From NCBI GenBank assembly GCA_963791625.1, contig CAWBTA010000006.1:1860001-1924000 (forward strand): DNA of 64,000 nucleotides, given 5' to 3'. This document shows positions 18,060 to 26,977 of the stretch, piece by piece (position 1 is the first letter of the stretch; every line of letters begins with the position of its first letter). This DNA comes from JANMCE01 sp963791625. Its GTDB lineage: Bacteria; Actinomycetota; Acidimicrobiia; Acidimicrobiales; Ilumatobacteraceae. The notes under the pieces were generated by a model. The model worked only from the letters and a program-made list of their open reading frames with translations. It did no database searches and was not told the DNA's origin. The translations under genes and the position numbers were made by a program.

Positions 18060-20254
18060 CAGTTTTCTCTCCGGTTGGACTTGAAGTCGACATTCAGGCA
18101 GCTGGCATCGAAGTCCGGCGGAACCGCAGCGGCACGGGGCACGGGATTGGCTCGATCGAGCGGTATCACCGGAAGGAGCTCTGGCATGTTCTTCTCGTCC
18201 ATCAACGCCGTCCAGATGCACTTCACGACGGGTGCCGATGCCTGACCACCAAATCCGGCTTCCTTCAGAATGGACGCTATCGCGTACTTCGGCGGCTCAT
18301 CTTTCGGCCCGCCGAAACTGGCGAAGAGCGAGTTATCGAACTCACTCTTTTGGTTTGCCGCCTGGGCTGTACCGGTCTTCCCCCAAATGGGAAACTCTTC
18401 AAAATTCCAGTCCTTAAACGTCTCGGCCGCGGTGGCGGGCTGACCGTTGACTTTGTCGTCTCGAAGTACGCCCCGCAAGCCCTTCTTGATTGGCTCGGTC
18501 ATGTCATCCGGGAGATCAACTTCGCCGAGCTTTTCCACCGGTACATCCCGGACCTTGATGGCGTGTTCCACATCGGCGAGGCCAAAGGTAAGGTCGGGCG
18601 TGCCTGCGGCATAGATTGCTTTGGCGATACGGGGTTTGTAGAGGGTGCCGCCGTTTGCGAACGTGGCATAACCGTTGGCGAGTTGCAACGGTGTCACACC
18701 GAGAAGTCCCTGACCAATGGACAGCTGGACGTTGTCTCCGGTGAAGTACTGCGAGCCTTCGAACTTGCCGATCACCCCCTTCTTGGCCAGGGCTTTCTTG
18801 ATCTCTGCATCGGGGATCAGCCCGGCCGTTTCGTTGGGGAGGTCGATGCCGAGTCTTGAACCCATCCCGAAGTTCCGGAGCTCAGTCTGTAGCGCGTCCG
18901 TACCCTTCAGCGTGTCGAGCCAGAGAGATTCACCCAGGGTGTAGAAGTAGGCATCGCTTGAGATCGCAAGCGCCTCGGCCAGGTTGACCTCACCGTAGAC
19001 GGCCCCGTCCGCGTTGCCTTTGCTGCAGCCCCCGGGCTCACCCACCTTGCACTGATCTTTGCGCAACTCCCACTTCCCGGTGTCGTTGAACTTCCGGTAC
19101 GGATCAAGGAGACCATTGCGAATTGCGGCCACCGACGTAAAGAGCTTCATGGTGGAGCCAATTTGATATTGGGTGGAGATCGATCGATCGACAAGCGGAG
19201 CATTGTTGTTCGGCACCACGATCTTGTCTTGGGTGGTCGGATCTACTTCGTCGTGCGAGCCAAACAGGTCTTGCAGCACCTTGCCATCGGTCGTGCCGTC
19301 GTACCATCGGTTATCAAAAGTCGGGTTCGATGCCAGCGCCACGACATCACCATCGGTACTGAGCACCGCTACCGCTCCCTCCGGCGTCTTGAACAGCGGA
19401 CCGTCGGGCGCCCGCGTGCCGTCAATCGGATTGGTCCGGCCCGGCGGCCGTTCGGTTCGACGCTTCAAAATTTCCGCCTGCAGAATCTGCTCGACGTATT
19501 GCTGCTGTTTGATGTCGATGGTGAGTTGCACGTCGTAGCCGGGTTCGGGGTCGATCTGGTCGAGCACGCGGACAACGCGGTTGTTCGAGTCGATCTCCAC
19601 ACGACGCGATCCCGGCTTGCCGCGCAGCTCTTTTTCGAAACTCTTCTCGATGCCGTAGATCCCGACGAGGTCGTTGGGCGAATACCCGTTCTCTTTCGAG
19701 TAAGTGCTCTCCGATCCCTTCTGAATCTTTCCCATGTAGCCAACGATGGCGCTGGCCACCGGCGAGTAGCGATAGGACCGCTGGCCCGAATCGACAACAT
19801 CGAGGCCTGGGTAATCGATGATGCGCTCGCGCAGAAAAATCGCCATCGTCTCAGGTACGTCCTCAGCCAGAGGCAGTGGCAGCAGCGGGTCGTACTGCAC
19901 GTCTTTGTAGCGAGCCTCCATGTCGGCCATCGTCTTGTTCAGCGGGCCCGATAGCTTCTCGAAAATCGCAGAGCGCTTCTTGTCGTTGCGTATGCCATTG
20001 CGATCGATGACCACCGAAAGGCCTTGGCGGTTGTCGGCCAGCACGCGGCCCTTTTCATCAAGGATGCGACCGCGGGTCGGTGGAAGCGGAACGGTCCGGA
20101 TGCGATTGCTGGCCACAATGCGTTCCAGACCCGGTTCGGCGGCGACCTGCAAGAACCACAGACGGCTGAAGAGCGCTGCGAAGAGACCGATGACGGTCAC
20201 GCCCAGGATGCTGAGCCTTATCCCACTCGTTTCTGCGCGCATGCTGTTACCCAT
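18059..20254 (-). CDS. mrdA: Penicillin-binding protein 2 (elongasome transpeptidase)
   Basis: 731 residues. One N-terminal TM anchor (~14-36), a dimerisation/pedestal domain, then the transpeptidase domain. Catalytic motifs: SxxK as STMKLFTSV, SSD as the SxN-type motif in AISSDAYFYTLGE, and KTG in WGKTGTAQAAN. RDG-type N-terminal features are seen in RGRILDEKGRVLADNRQG. The protein is longer than E. coli PBP2 (633), with a Gly/Pro/Thr-rich insert near RTERPPGRTNPIDGTRAPDG. It partners RodA, whose start overlaps its stop by one base. An alternative ATG lies at 20242. Confidence 0.94.
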   Translation of the reverse strand: MGNSMRAETSGIRLSILGVTVIGLFAALFSRLWFLQVAAEPGLERIVASNRIRTVPLPPTRGRILDEKGRVLADNRQGLSVVIDRNGIRNDKKRSAIFEKLSGPLNKTMADMEARYKDVQYDPLLPLPLAEDVPETMAIFLRERIIDYPGLDVVDSGQRSYRYSPVASAIVGYMGKIQKGSESTYSKENGYSPNDLVGIYGIEKSFEKELRGKPGSRRVEIDSNNRVVRVLDQIDPEPGYDVQLTIDIKQQQYVEQILQAEILKRRTERPPGRTNPIDGTRAPDGPLFKTPEGAVAVLSTDGDVVALASNPTFDNRWYDGTTDGKVLQDLFGSHDEVDPTTQDKIVVPNNNAPLVDRSISTQYQIGSTMKLFTSVAAIRNGLLDPYRKFNDTGKWELRKDQCKVGEPGGCSKGNADGAVYGEVNLAEALAISSDAYFYTLGESLWLDTLKGTDALQTELRNFGMGSRLGIDLPNETAGLIPDAEIKKALAKKGVIGKFEGSQYFTGDNVQLSIGQGLLGVTPLQLANGYATFANGGTLYKPRIAKAIYAAGTPDLTFGLADVEHAIKVRDVPVEKLGEVDLPDDMTEPIKKGLRGVLRDDKVNGQPATAAETFKDWNFEEFPIWGKTGTAQAANQKSEFDNSLFASFGGPKDEPPKYAIASILKEAGFGGQASAPVVKCIWTALMDEKNMPELLPVIPLDRANPVPRAAAVPPDFDASCLNVDFKSNRREN

Positions 20255-20304
20255 TCTGCCCCGTGGAGACGCCGCCGCAACATCATGGGGACCGTTTGAC
20301 GCCG

Positions 20305-20820
20305 TTAGAACCGGGCCCGATCAGCACCCATCATGGCCCATCGCACCGCCCGTTTGGCAACCGGCCCCAACAGCGCCCCTACTGCAGCGGTCACGATCAT
20401 GGCCGCAAAGAGGTCGCGGGAGAACGCCTCGCCGCGACCGAAAATTGCTGCAACGACCCCTTCGGCGAGCACTGCGAGTGCCGCTCCGCCGGCTGCGATC
20501 ATCGGCACCAGGAAGCGGACATTGGAAATCGGTTCGTCGGGCAGGAGACCGACGGCGAATGCCGCCAGCCCATAAGCCAGACCCTTGATGCCAAAGGGCG
20601 TCGCGATCAGAAGGTCGAAACCGATACCGAACATGAAACCCGCCCGCGCGCCGCGTCGAGGCCCGGCGATAAGCCCCGTTACGGCGGCCAAGACCGCCAC
20701 GATATCCACGAGGCCGCCAAAGGGCCGCACCTCGGAAAGGAACGACGTCTGCACCCCGAGGACCGTCAGGAGCACAAGTGTGATGCGGAGCAGTGAACTC
20801 TCCGCCAGGCTCTCAAGCAT
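20305..20820 (-). CDS. mreD: Rod shape-determining protein MreD
   Basis: 171 residues, five to six TM segments, no catalytic motif; typical MreD size. Identified largely from position between mreC (3 bases upstream) and mrdA (50 bases downstream), with TSFLSEVRPFGGLVDIVAVL and GFMFGIGFDLLIATPFGIKG fitting the family. It is part of the MreBCD-RodA-PBP2 elongation complex. Confidence 0.9.
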   Translation of the reverse strand: MLESLAESSLLRITLVLLTVLGVQTSFLSEVRPFGGLVDIVAVLAAVTGLIAGPRRGARAGFMFGIGFDLLIATPFGIKGLAYGLAAFAVGLLPDEPISNVRFLVPMIAAGGAALAVLAEGVVAAIFGRGEAFSRDLFAAMIVTAAVGALLGPVAKRAVRWAMMGADRARF

Positions 20821-20823
20821 GCG

Positions 20824-21936
20824 TCACGTCGGCGGTGGAGATGACGTTGCCGGGGGCGCAGGCGCAGTGGTGGGAGTTGCGGGCGCGGGGGGCGGCGGAC
20901 GGCGTGCGGGGTTGTAAAGAACCACGGTGACCAATCCGAGTCGATCAAGATCCGCTACGGGCTCAACAACGACTTCAAGCTGACTCGAGCCCTTCTTGGC
21001 CGACACCGACTTCACCCGGCCGATAGGGATACACGGCGGCGCCAGGCTCGAATCGTTTCCTGCGGTCACAACGGGGTCACCGACTCGCACGTTCTGCACG
21101 CCTCGCAAGAAGTCGACCGTGATGGGCTTTCCGCGCCCGTTGCCATGAAGGTCACCCAGTTCGGTGGCGACAAGAATCGTCGTGGTCGTCGTGGGCGGCA
21201 CGGTCGTCGTCGGCGCAACCGTCGTGGTGGGCCCCGGAGTACCATCGCCCTCCTGGGAAGCTGTTGTCGTGGTCGGGGCGTCACCGGCAACCGTTGTTGA
21301 TGTGGTAGCGATGCCACCGCCGGCCGACGCCGAGGCGTCCAGTATCTCCTGTGGTGTCTTGCTGGTGTTGGCGGTGCCGAGAATGTTCACCGAGAAATGC
21401 ACCGTCGGGTCGTACAGCAGCTGGACGAACGCGTGCGTCGATGAGACTTGACCAACGCGCCCAACCAGCCCGGCAGGTGTGACCGCAGGCATGCCCGTGA
21501 CCAGCCCGTCGTCACTGCCCTTGTTGATTTCGACCGACGACTCATAGTTGGTGGCCGGGCGGCCCACCACCTCGGCAAGCTTCTTCGGGATGGCCGAACA
21601 CGGCAGCAGACCGAACTGGGCCCGCAGTTCGTTGAGCTCCTTTACCTGCGTCTCGGCCTCGATAGATACCCCTTCGTTGCGGGAGACCTGATCTTTCAGC
21701 GCGAGGTAGTCCTGACGGAGCTTGTCGTAGTCACGCACACCGTGCCACACGTTCTCGAATGGATGGAACACTTTCCCAAAGGCATCGCGCACCGGCGAGA
21801 ACCAGTCACGGCTGGTGCTGCGGGCACCCTCAAGGGTCGCGTTGCCACGTACCGAAATGGTGATAAGCGTGACCGACAGCAAGAGAAGGACGAACACCAC
21901 GCGTCCACGGGATGCGCCGCGAATTGGGAGGGGCAT
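20824..21936 (-). CDS. mreC: Rod shape-determining protein MreC with Thr/Pro-rich insertion
   Basis: 370 residues. One N-terminal TM segment (~10-28), a coiled coil (~65-100), then the beta-rich MreC domain: VVGRPATNYESSVEINKGSDDGL, GLVGRVGQVSSTHAFVQLLYD. Between the two beta subdomains (~residues 215-265) is a low-complexity Thr/Pro/Val stretch (TTTVAPTTTVPPTTTTT) not present in standard MreC. The C-terminus also ends in Pro/Ala/Thr repeats. The core second subdomain resumes with VDFLRGVQNVRVGDPVVTAG. MreC organises the elongasome outside the membrane. Confidence 0.92.
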   Translation of the reverse strand: MPLPIRGASRGRVVFVLLLLSVTLITISVRGNATLEGARSTSRDWFSPVRDAFGKVFHPFENVWHGVRDYDKLRQDYLALKDQVSRNEGVSIEAETQVKELNELRAQFGLLPCSAIPKKLAEVVGRPATNYESSVEINKGSDDGLVTGMPAVTPAGLVGRVGQVSSTHAFVQLLYDPTVHFSVNILGTANTSKTPQEILDASASAGGGIATTSTTVAGDAPTTTTASQEGDGTPGPTTTVAPTTTVPPTTTTTILVATELGDLHGNGRGKPITVDFLRGVQNVRVGDPVVTAGNDSSLAPPCIPIGRVKSVSAKKGSSQLEVVVEPVADLDRLGLVTVVLYNPARRPPPPAPATPTTAPAPPATSSPPPT

Positions 21937-21959
21937 GATGTACCCGGAGCTGGCCGGAC

Positions 21960-22997
21960 TCAGGCGTCCGGGAAGGACGTCTGGAAGAGGCCCGCCTTGG
22001 TAAGCGCGTCGATGTTGTCGAGGGCCATGCCCGAGCCGATGACGACCGAGAGCAACGGGTTGTCGGCGATGTGAATGGGCATGCCCGTCTCGTGCTCGAG
22101 TCGCTCAGCCAGGCCACGCAGCAGCGCTCCCCCACCGGTCACCATGATGCCCTGCTCCATAATGTCGGCTGCGAGTTCGGGAGGCGTGCGGTCGAGCGTG
22201 GCCTTGACGGCATCGATGATGGCGGAAATCGGCTCTTCGAGCGCCTCACGAATTTCCTCCGACGTGACCGTGATGGTCTTCGGCAGACCCGACACCAGAT
22301 CTCGCCCACGAATCTCGGCCATAAGTTCATCTTCGAGTGGCCAGGCCGAACCCATCGCTACCTTCAACTCTTCGCATGACTGCTCGCCAAGAGCGACGGA
22401 GTATTCCTTCTTGATGTAGTTCATGACGGCTTCGTCCAGCTCATCGCCGGCCACGCGGACGCTCTGGCTGACCACGATGCCACCGAGGGAAATGACGGCC
22501 ACTTCGGTGGTGCCACCGCCGATGTCGACGATCATGTTGCCAGCGGGATCCTGTACCGGCAGGCCGGCACCGATGGCCGCAGCCATGGGCTCTTCAATGA
22601 TGTAGGCGGGTTTGCGGGCGCCGGCGAACTCGGCTGCGTCACGCACGGCGCGGCGCTCGACCGGCGTGATGCCGGCGGGAACGCAGATGACCATGCGCGG
22701 CTTGGCGAACTTGCTGCGGTGCACCTTTTGAATGAAGAACCGAAGCATCTTCTCGCAGATCTCAAAGTCGGCAATGACGCCGTCCTTCAGCGGGCGAATA
22801 GCCTGGATATGGCCAGGGGTACGGCCCATCATGCGCTTGGCCTCCAGGCCAACCGCAAGCGGCTTGCCGTCACGGACGTTGACAGCAACAACCGAAGGCT
22901 CGTTCAGGATGATGCCCTGCCCGCGCGCGTAGATGAGGGTGTTTGCCGTCCCTAAATCGACTGCGAGGTCGCGAGAGAGTCCGAAATTACCAGCCAT
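21960..22997 (-). CDS. mreB: Rod shape-determining protein MreB
   Basis: 345 residues, standard MreB length. Actin-fold signatures: DLAVDLGTANTLIYARGQG (phosphate 1), IVDIGGGTTEVAVISLGGIV (phosphate 2), and the adenosine motif IMVTGGGALLRGL. MreB filaments guide lateral wall synthesis. It heads mreBCD-mrdA-rodA, following ndk by 74 bases. CACAAT lies 5 bases before the ATG. Confidence 0.97.
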   Translation of the reverse strand: MAGNFGLSRDLAVDLGTANTLIYARGQGIILNEPSVVAVNVRDGKPLAVGLEAKRMMGRTPGHIQAIRPLKDGVIADFEICEKMLRFFIQKVHRSKFAKPRMVICVPAGITPVERRAVRDAAEFAGARKPAYIIEEPMAAAIGAGLPVQDPAGNMIVDIGGGTTEVAVISLGGIVVSQSVRVAGDELDEAVMNYIKKEYSVALGEQSCEELKVAMGSAWPLEDELMAEIRGRDLVSGLPKTITVTSEEIREALEEPISAIIDAVKATLDRTPPELAADIMEQGIMVTGGGALLRGLAERLEHETGMPIHIADNPLLSVVIGSGMALDNIDALTKAGLFQTSFPDA

Positions 22998-23071
22998 GAG
23001 AAATTGTGCCCTTCGTGCGGCAGGGTCGGGGCCAACGATAGCGGACGTGGATCCCCGCAGATCCGCACGCC

Positions 23072-23488
23072 CTACTTGGCGAGCTTGGGAAAGAAGATCT
23101 TGATTTCGCGGGCTGCTGACTCGGGACCGTCCGAGCCGTGTACCTGGTTCTCGGTGAACAGCGTACCGAAGTCACCACGGATGGTTCCAGGGGCAGCGGC
23201 CATTGGATTGGTGGCACCCATCATGGTGCGAACCGCCGACCACGTGTCCTTCGGGCCTTCGAGCACCATAGTGATAGCTGGGCTGCGGCTCATGAAGGCA
23301 ACGAGTTCGGCGTAGAAGCCCTTGCCCTTGTGCTCGGCGTAGTGCTTGGCGAGGATCTTCTCATCGAGCTGGCGGTATTCCAGACCGATGATCTTGAGAC
23401 CCTTCTTTTCGAAACGGGCGATGATCTCGCCGGCGATCCCACGCTCAACAGCGTCGGGCTTGATGATGACAAAAGTACGGTCTGACAT
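23072..23488 (-). CDS. ndk: Nucleoside diphosphate kinase
   Basis: 138 residues, normal length. Transfers phosphate among NTPs through a phospho-histidine; the active-site motif is NQVHGSDGPESA. The N-terminus TFVIIKPDAVERG is standard. It sits between folC and mreB, the actinobacterial order. Confidence 0.97.
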   Translation of the reverse strand: MSDRTFVIIKPDAVERGIAGEIIARFEKKGLKIIGLEYRQLDEKILAKHYAEHKGKGFYAELVAFMSRSPAITMVLEGPKDTWSAVRTMMGATNPMAAAPGTIRGDFGTLFTENQVHGSDGPESAAREIKIFFPKLAK

Positions 23489-23616
23489 AACGGCTTGCCA
23501 GGCTAGGCGCTAACAGCACCCGAACGTGAATCCGAAAGTATCCAAGGCGCTCGAGCATTGTCCGAGCGAAGCGAGTCCGAGCGTTGCGCGAGCGGTAGCG
23601 AGCCAACCGAGGCATG
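23489..23616. repeat. Intergenic GAGCGAAGCGAG-type repeat, copy 2
   Basis: Bases 23555-23580 repeat the copy-1 core in the opposite orientation, followed by GAGCGGTAGCGAG. The repeat fills the folC-ndk gap. No T-rich tract or clear hairpin. Confidence 0.6.
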
Positions 23617-24912
23617 TTACGGCAGGGCTTTCTTCAGATGCTGGCGTGCTTCACCCACCAGATAGAGGCTACCGGTCACCAGAACGGCGTCGTCGCTGCG
23701 GGCGTTCAGCAGGGCGCGGTCACAGGCTCGATCAACCCGTTCCACCACTTCCACGTTGTCGCATCCCAGCCGTCGAGCGGCCTCGGCCGTGTCCTTGGCC
23801 GAAACAGCGCGGGGGCTCGGTGGGGTGCAGCAGATGACCCGGTCGGCTTCATCGGCTCGCAATGCGGCGAGCATGGCGGACGGGTCCTGGCTACTGAGAA
23901 AGCCGACCACCATGATGCGTTGTCCGGCCGGATCGAAATCCTCAGCGAACACGGCCGCGCACGCGTCGGCGCCGTGCGGGTTATGGGCCCCGTCGATGAT
24001 GACGAGTGGCTGGTGTCCGAGCACTTCGAACCGGCCCGGCCAGCGCACGCTCGCGAAGCCCTCGTTCAGGACGTCCTCCTGAACGGGTGCCTCGAAGAAG
24101 GCTTCTACTGCCGCCAGGGCGAGGGCTGCGTTGTCACCCTGATGCTGACCGTGCAGCGGGATGAACACATCGCCGTATGCCGCGTACGGAGTACGGAAGT
24201 CGCACAGACGTCCTTTGAGGGCCAGCTCGTTTCGCACGCACGCGAAGTCGACGTCGCGCTCGATGATTTTCTCGGCGCCCTCTGCCTTGAAAATGGCGGC
24301 GAGTTCCGGCGTTGTTTCGCCGAGCACGAGCGTACTGCCGGGTTTGATGATGCCGGCCTTTTCGCGCGCGATATCGAGCAGCGTCGGGCCGGCGAACTGG
24401 GCATGATCCATGCCGACGTTGGTGACCACCGCTACCTGCGCGTCAACAACGTTCGTGGCGTCCCAACGGCCGAGCATGCCGACCTCGATCACCGCGACGT
24501 CGACGGCCACATCGGCGAACCAGCGGAACGCAGAAGCCGTCACCAACTCGAAGAACGTGGGGCTCACGCCGGCCAGCACTTCGATGTCGGCGATGGCCGC
24601 GACCTGATCAGCAAAGTCTTGATCCTCGATCGATTCGCCGTTCAACGACATCCGCTCGTTGATGCGTTCGAGGTGCGGACTGGTCATGGTGCCGACGGTG
24701 AGTCCGTGAGCGACCAACAGCTGCGAGATCATCTGCGCCGTCGAGCCCTTGCCATTGGTACCGGTGATGTGAATGACGGGGTAGGCCAGCTGCGGGTCAC
24801 CGAGGTAGGCCATGAGCCGCTGCATGTTATCGAGCGACGGCGACTCGATACGCCCGGTCTTTTCGTAGTTCGTATGCGCGTCTATATAAGCGAGAGCTTC
24901 GGAGTACTCCAT
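23617..24912 (-). CDS. folC: Folylpolyglutamate synthase / dihydrofolate synthase
   Basis: 431 residues, Mur-ligase-like. ATP-binding loop ITGTNGKGSTAQM near residue 50, the omega-type TSPHLERINERM, and the ligase C-terminal domain (IDGAHNPHGADACAAVF). Adds glutamates to folates. In most actinobacteria valS sits just upstream; here clpX precedes, separated only by a repeat-filled gap. A TAGGCT box ends 9 bases before the ATG. Confidence 0.95.
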   Translation of the reverse strand: MEYSEALAYIDAHTNYEKTGRIESPSLDNMQRLMAYLGDPQLAYPVIHITGTNGKGSTAQMISQLLVAHGLTVGTMTSPHLERINERMSLNGESIEDQDFADQVAAIADIEVLAGVSPTFFELVTASAFRWFADVAVDVAVIEVGMLGRWDATNVVDAQVAVVTNVGMDHAQFAGPTLLDIAREKAGIIKPGSTLVLGETTPELAAIFKAEGAEKIIERDVDFACVRNELALKGRLCDFRTPYAAYGDVFIPLHGQHQGDNAALALAAVEAFFEAPVQEDVLNEGFASVRWPGRFEVLGHQPLVIIDGAHNPHGADACAAVFAEDFDPAGQRIMVVGFLSSQDPSAMLAALRADEADRVICCTPPSPRAVSAKDTAEAARRLGCDNVEVVERVDRACDRALLNARSDDAVLVTGSLYLVGEARQHLKKALP

Positions 24913-24937
24913 GGTCTGCTCAGCCTAGGGGTGATCG

Positions 24938-25046
24938 AGCAATGCGAGCGGGAGCGACAGCTACCCGGACCTTGTCTGGCGCTTGCACGATTGCCGAGCG
25001 AAGCGAGAATGAGCGCCGCGAGCGGTAGCGAGAAGCGAAGCAGGTC
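24938..25046. repeat. Intergenic GAGCGAAGCGAG-type repeat, copy 3
   Basis: The clpX-folC gap contains GCCGAGCGAAGCGAGAATG followed by GCGAGCGGTAGCGAG, the same pair of units as copy 2, and GAGCGGGAGCGA further left. Confidence 0.55.
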
Positions 25047-26333
25047 TTACGATGCAGCGCGGCGGGGGCGGCTGACCCGGCCGATTTCACGCGGGATCAG
25101 CGTGGGGTTGGCCTTGGTACGAACTGTCTCGCCGTCGATGACGCACTTGGAGATATCGGTGCGGCCGGGCAGGTCGTACATGATGCCGAGCAGCACTTCT
25201 TCGAGGATGGCGCGCAGACCGCGGGCACCGGTGCCACGAAGCAAGGCCAGGTCGGCAATGGCTTCGAGTGCGTCAGTGGTGAAGTCAAGCTCGACATCTT
25301 CGAACTCGAAGAACTTCTGGTACTGCTTGACCAGGGCGTTCTTCGGCTCAACCAGAATCTTGATGAGCGCTTCCTGATCGAGGTTTTGCACCGCTGCGAT
25401 GACCGGCAGGCGGCCGACGAACTCGGGGATGAGACCGAACTTGAGCAGGTCTTCGGGCAGCACTTCGGCGAAGAGTTGGCCCGTGTTGCGATCCTGCTTT
25501 GAACGGATCTGGGCGGCGAAGCCGACGCCCTTGTGACCGACCCGGTTCTCGATGATCTTTTCGAGACCGGCGAACGCGCCACCGCAGATGAACAAAATGT
25601 TGGTGGTGTCGATCTGGATGAACTCTTGGTGCGGATGCTTGCGTCCACCTTGCGGCGGTACCGATGCCGTGGTGCCTTCGAGAATCTTCAAGAGTGCCTG
25701 CTGCACCCCTTCGCCGGACACGTCACGGGTGATCGACGGGTTCTCGCTCTTGCGAGCGATCTTGTCGATCTCATCGATGTAGATGATGCCGCTCTCGGCC
25801 TTCTTCACGTCGTAGTCGGCAGCCTGAATGAGCTTGAGCAGGATGTTCTCGACGTCTTCACCGACGTAACCCGCTTCGGTGAGCGCGGTGGCATCGGCAA
25901 CCGCGAACGGAACGTTGAGCATGCGGGCCAGCGTTTGGGCCAGGTGGGTCTTACCGCAGCCGGTGGGGCCGAGCAGCATGATGTTGCTCTTGGCCAGTTC
26001 GACATCGTCGTGACGGCCGGGGCCGGCACTGGCGTTCTGGTACTGGATGCGCTTGTAGTGGTTGTAGACCGCAACCGACAGGACGCGTTTGGCGCCATCC
26101 TGGCCGACGACGTAGTCGTTCAGGAACGAGAAAATCTCGCGGGGCTTGGGCAGTTCATCGAACTTGAGGTCGGAGGTTTCCGACAGCTCCTCTTCGATGA
26201 TCTCATTGCATAAATCAATGCATTCGTCGCAGATGTAGACGCCAGGTCCGGCGATGAGCTTCTTGACCTGCTTCTGAGATTTTCCGCAAAAGCTGCATTT
26301 GAGCAGCTCGCCAGTGTCCCCGAATTTCGCCAT
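25047..26333 (-). CDS. clpX: ATP-dependent Clp protease ATP-binding subunit ClpX
   Basis: 428 residues. N-terminal zinc-binding domain CSFCGKSQ...CDECIDLC, then AAA+ core with Walker A LLGPTGCGKTHLAQ, Walker B IIYIDEIDKIA, sensor regions and the GYVGEDVEN pore loop region. The ClpP-contacting IGF-type loop is present as NRVGHKGVGF-adjacent. It unfolds tagged substrates and feeds ClpP. It starts 15 bases after clpP; GGGAGACGG lies ~12 bases before the ATG. Confidence 0.97.
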   Translation of the reverse strand: MAKFGDTGELLKCSFCGKSQKQVKKLIAGPGVYICDECIDLCNEIIEEELSETSDLKFDELPKPREIFSFLNDYVVGQDGAKRVLSVAVYNHYKRIQYQNASAGPGRHDDVELAKSNIMLLGPTGCGKTHLAQTLARMLNVPFAVADATALTEAGYVGEDVENILLKLIQAADYDVKKAESGIIYIDEIDKIARKSENPSITRDVSGEGVQQALLKILEGTTASVPPQGGRKHPHQEFIQIDTTNILFICGGAFAGLEKIIENRVGHKGVGFAAQIRSKQDRNTGQLFAEVLPEDLLKFGLIPEFVGRLPVIAAVQNLDQEALIKILVEPKNALVKQYQKFFEFEDVELDFTTDALEAIADLALLRGTGARGLRAILEEVLLGIMYDLPGRTDISKCVIDGETVRTKANPTLIPREIGRVSRPRRAAS

Positions 26334-26347
26334 GTTGCGCCGTCTCC

Positions 26348-26977
26348 CTACCTGATCGGACCTGTTGCGTCAGCAGCGTTACGCGAGCTGATGACGTCGT
26401 CGATAATCCCATACGCCTTGGCCTCTTCGGCGGACATCACGAAATCTCGGTCGGTGTCGGAGTGAATCCGCTCGACCGGTTGGCCGGTGTGTTGCGCCAG
26501 GATGGTTTCCAACAGCTCACGCATGCGAAGGATCTCCTTGGCCGCAAGTTCAAGATCGGATACCTGAGCGTAGCCAGTTTGACCGTAGGGCTGGTGAAGG
26601 AGCACCCGACCGTGCGGCAGCGCCATGCGCTTGCCAGCCGTTCCCGAAGCCAAAAGCACCGCTGCGGCCGAGGCGGCCTGGCCGTAACAAATGGTGGCAA
26701 TGTCGTTCTTGATGAACCGCATGGTGTCGTAGATGGCGAAAAGCGCGGTGATGTCGCCGCCGGGGCTGTTGATGTAGATGTTGATGTCCTTGTCGGGATT
26801 CTCCGACTCAAGATGCAGCAACTGGGCACACACCACATTGGCCAGCATCTCGTCGATCGGTGAGCCGATGAAGATGATGTTGTCGCGCAGCAACTTGCTG
26901 AACAGGCCCGAACCACGCTCGCCCCGGCTGGTCTGCTCGATAACAGACGGCTCGTACACAATGTTGGAGATCTTCAT
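26348..26977 (-). CDS. clpP: ATP-dependent Clp protease proteolytic subunit
   Basis: 209 residues. Serine protease with catalytic Ser103 in GQAASAAA, His128 in RVLLHQP, and the Asp in the DTDRDF stretch. Only one clpP lies between tig and clpX; many actinobacteria have clpP1-clpP2 here, so a second copy may be elsewhere or absent. The ATG overlaps the tig stop by four bases (ATGA). Confidence 0.96.
   Translation of the reverse strand: MKISNIVYEPSVIEQTSRGERGSGLFSKLLRDNIIFIGSPIDEMLANVVCAQLLHLESENPDKDINIYINSPGGDITALFAIYDTMRFIKNDIATICYGQAASAAAVLLASGTAGKRMALPHGRVLLHQPYGQTGYAQVSDLELAAKEILRMRELLETILAQHTGQPVERIHSDTDRDFVMSAEEAKAYGIIDDVISSRNAADATGPIR

Noticed and set aside
23614..25377. 587-codon open frame on the + strand
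   Set aside because: Antisense to folC and clpX, which have clear catalytic motifs.
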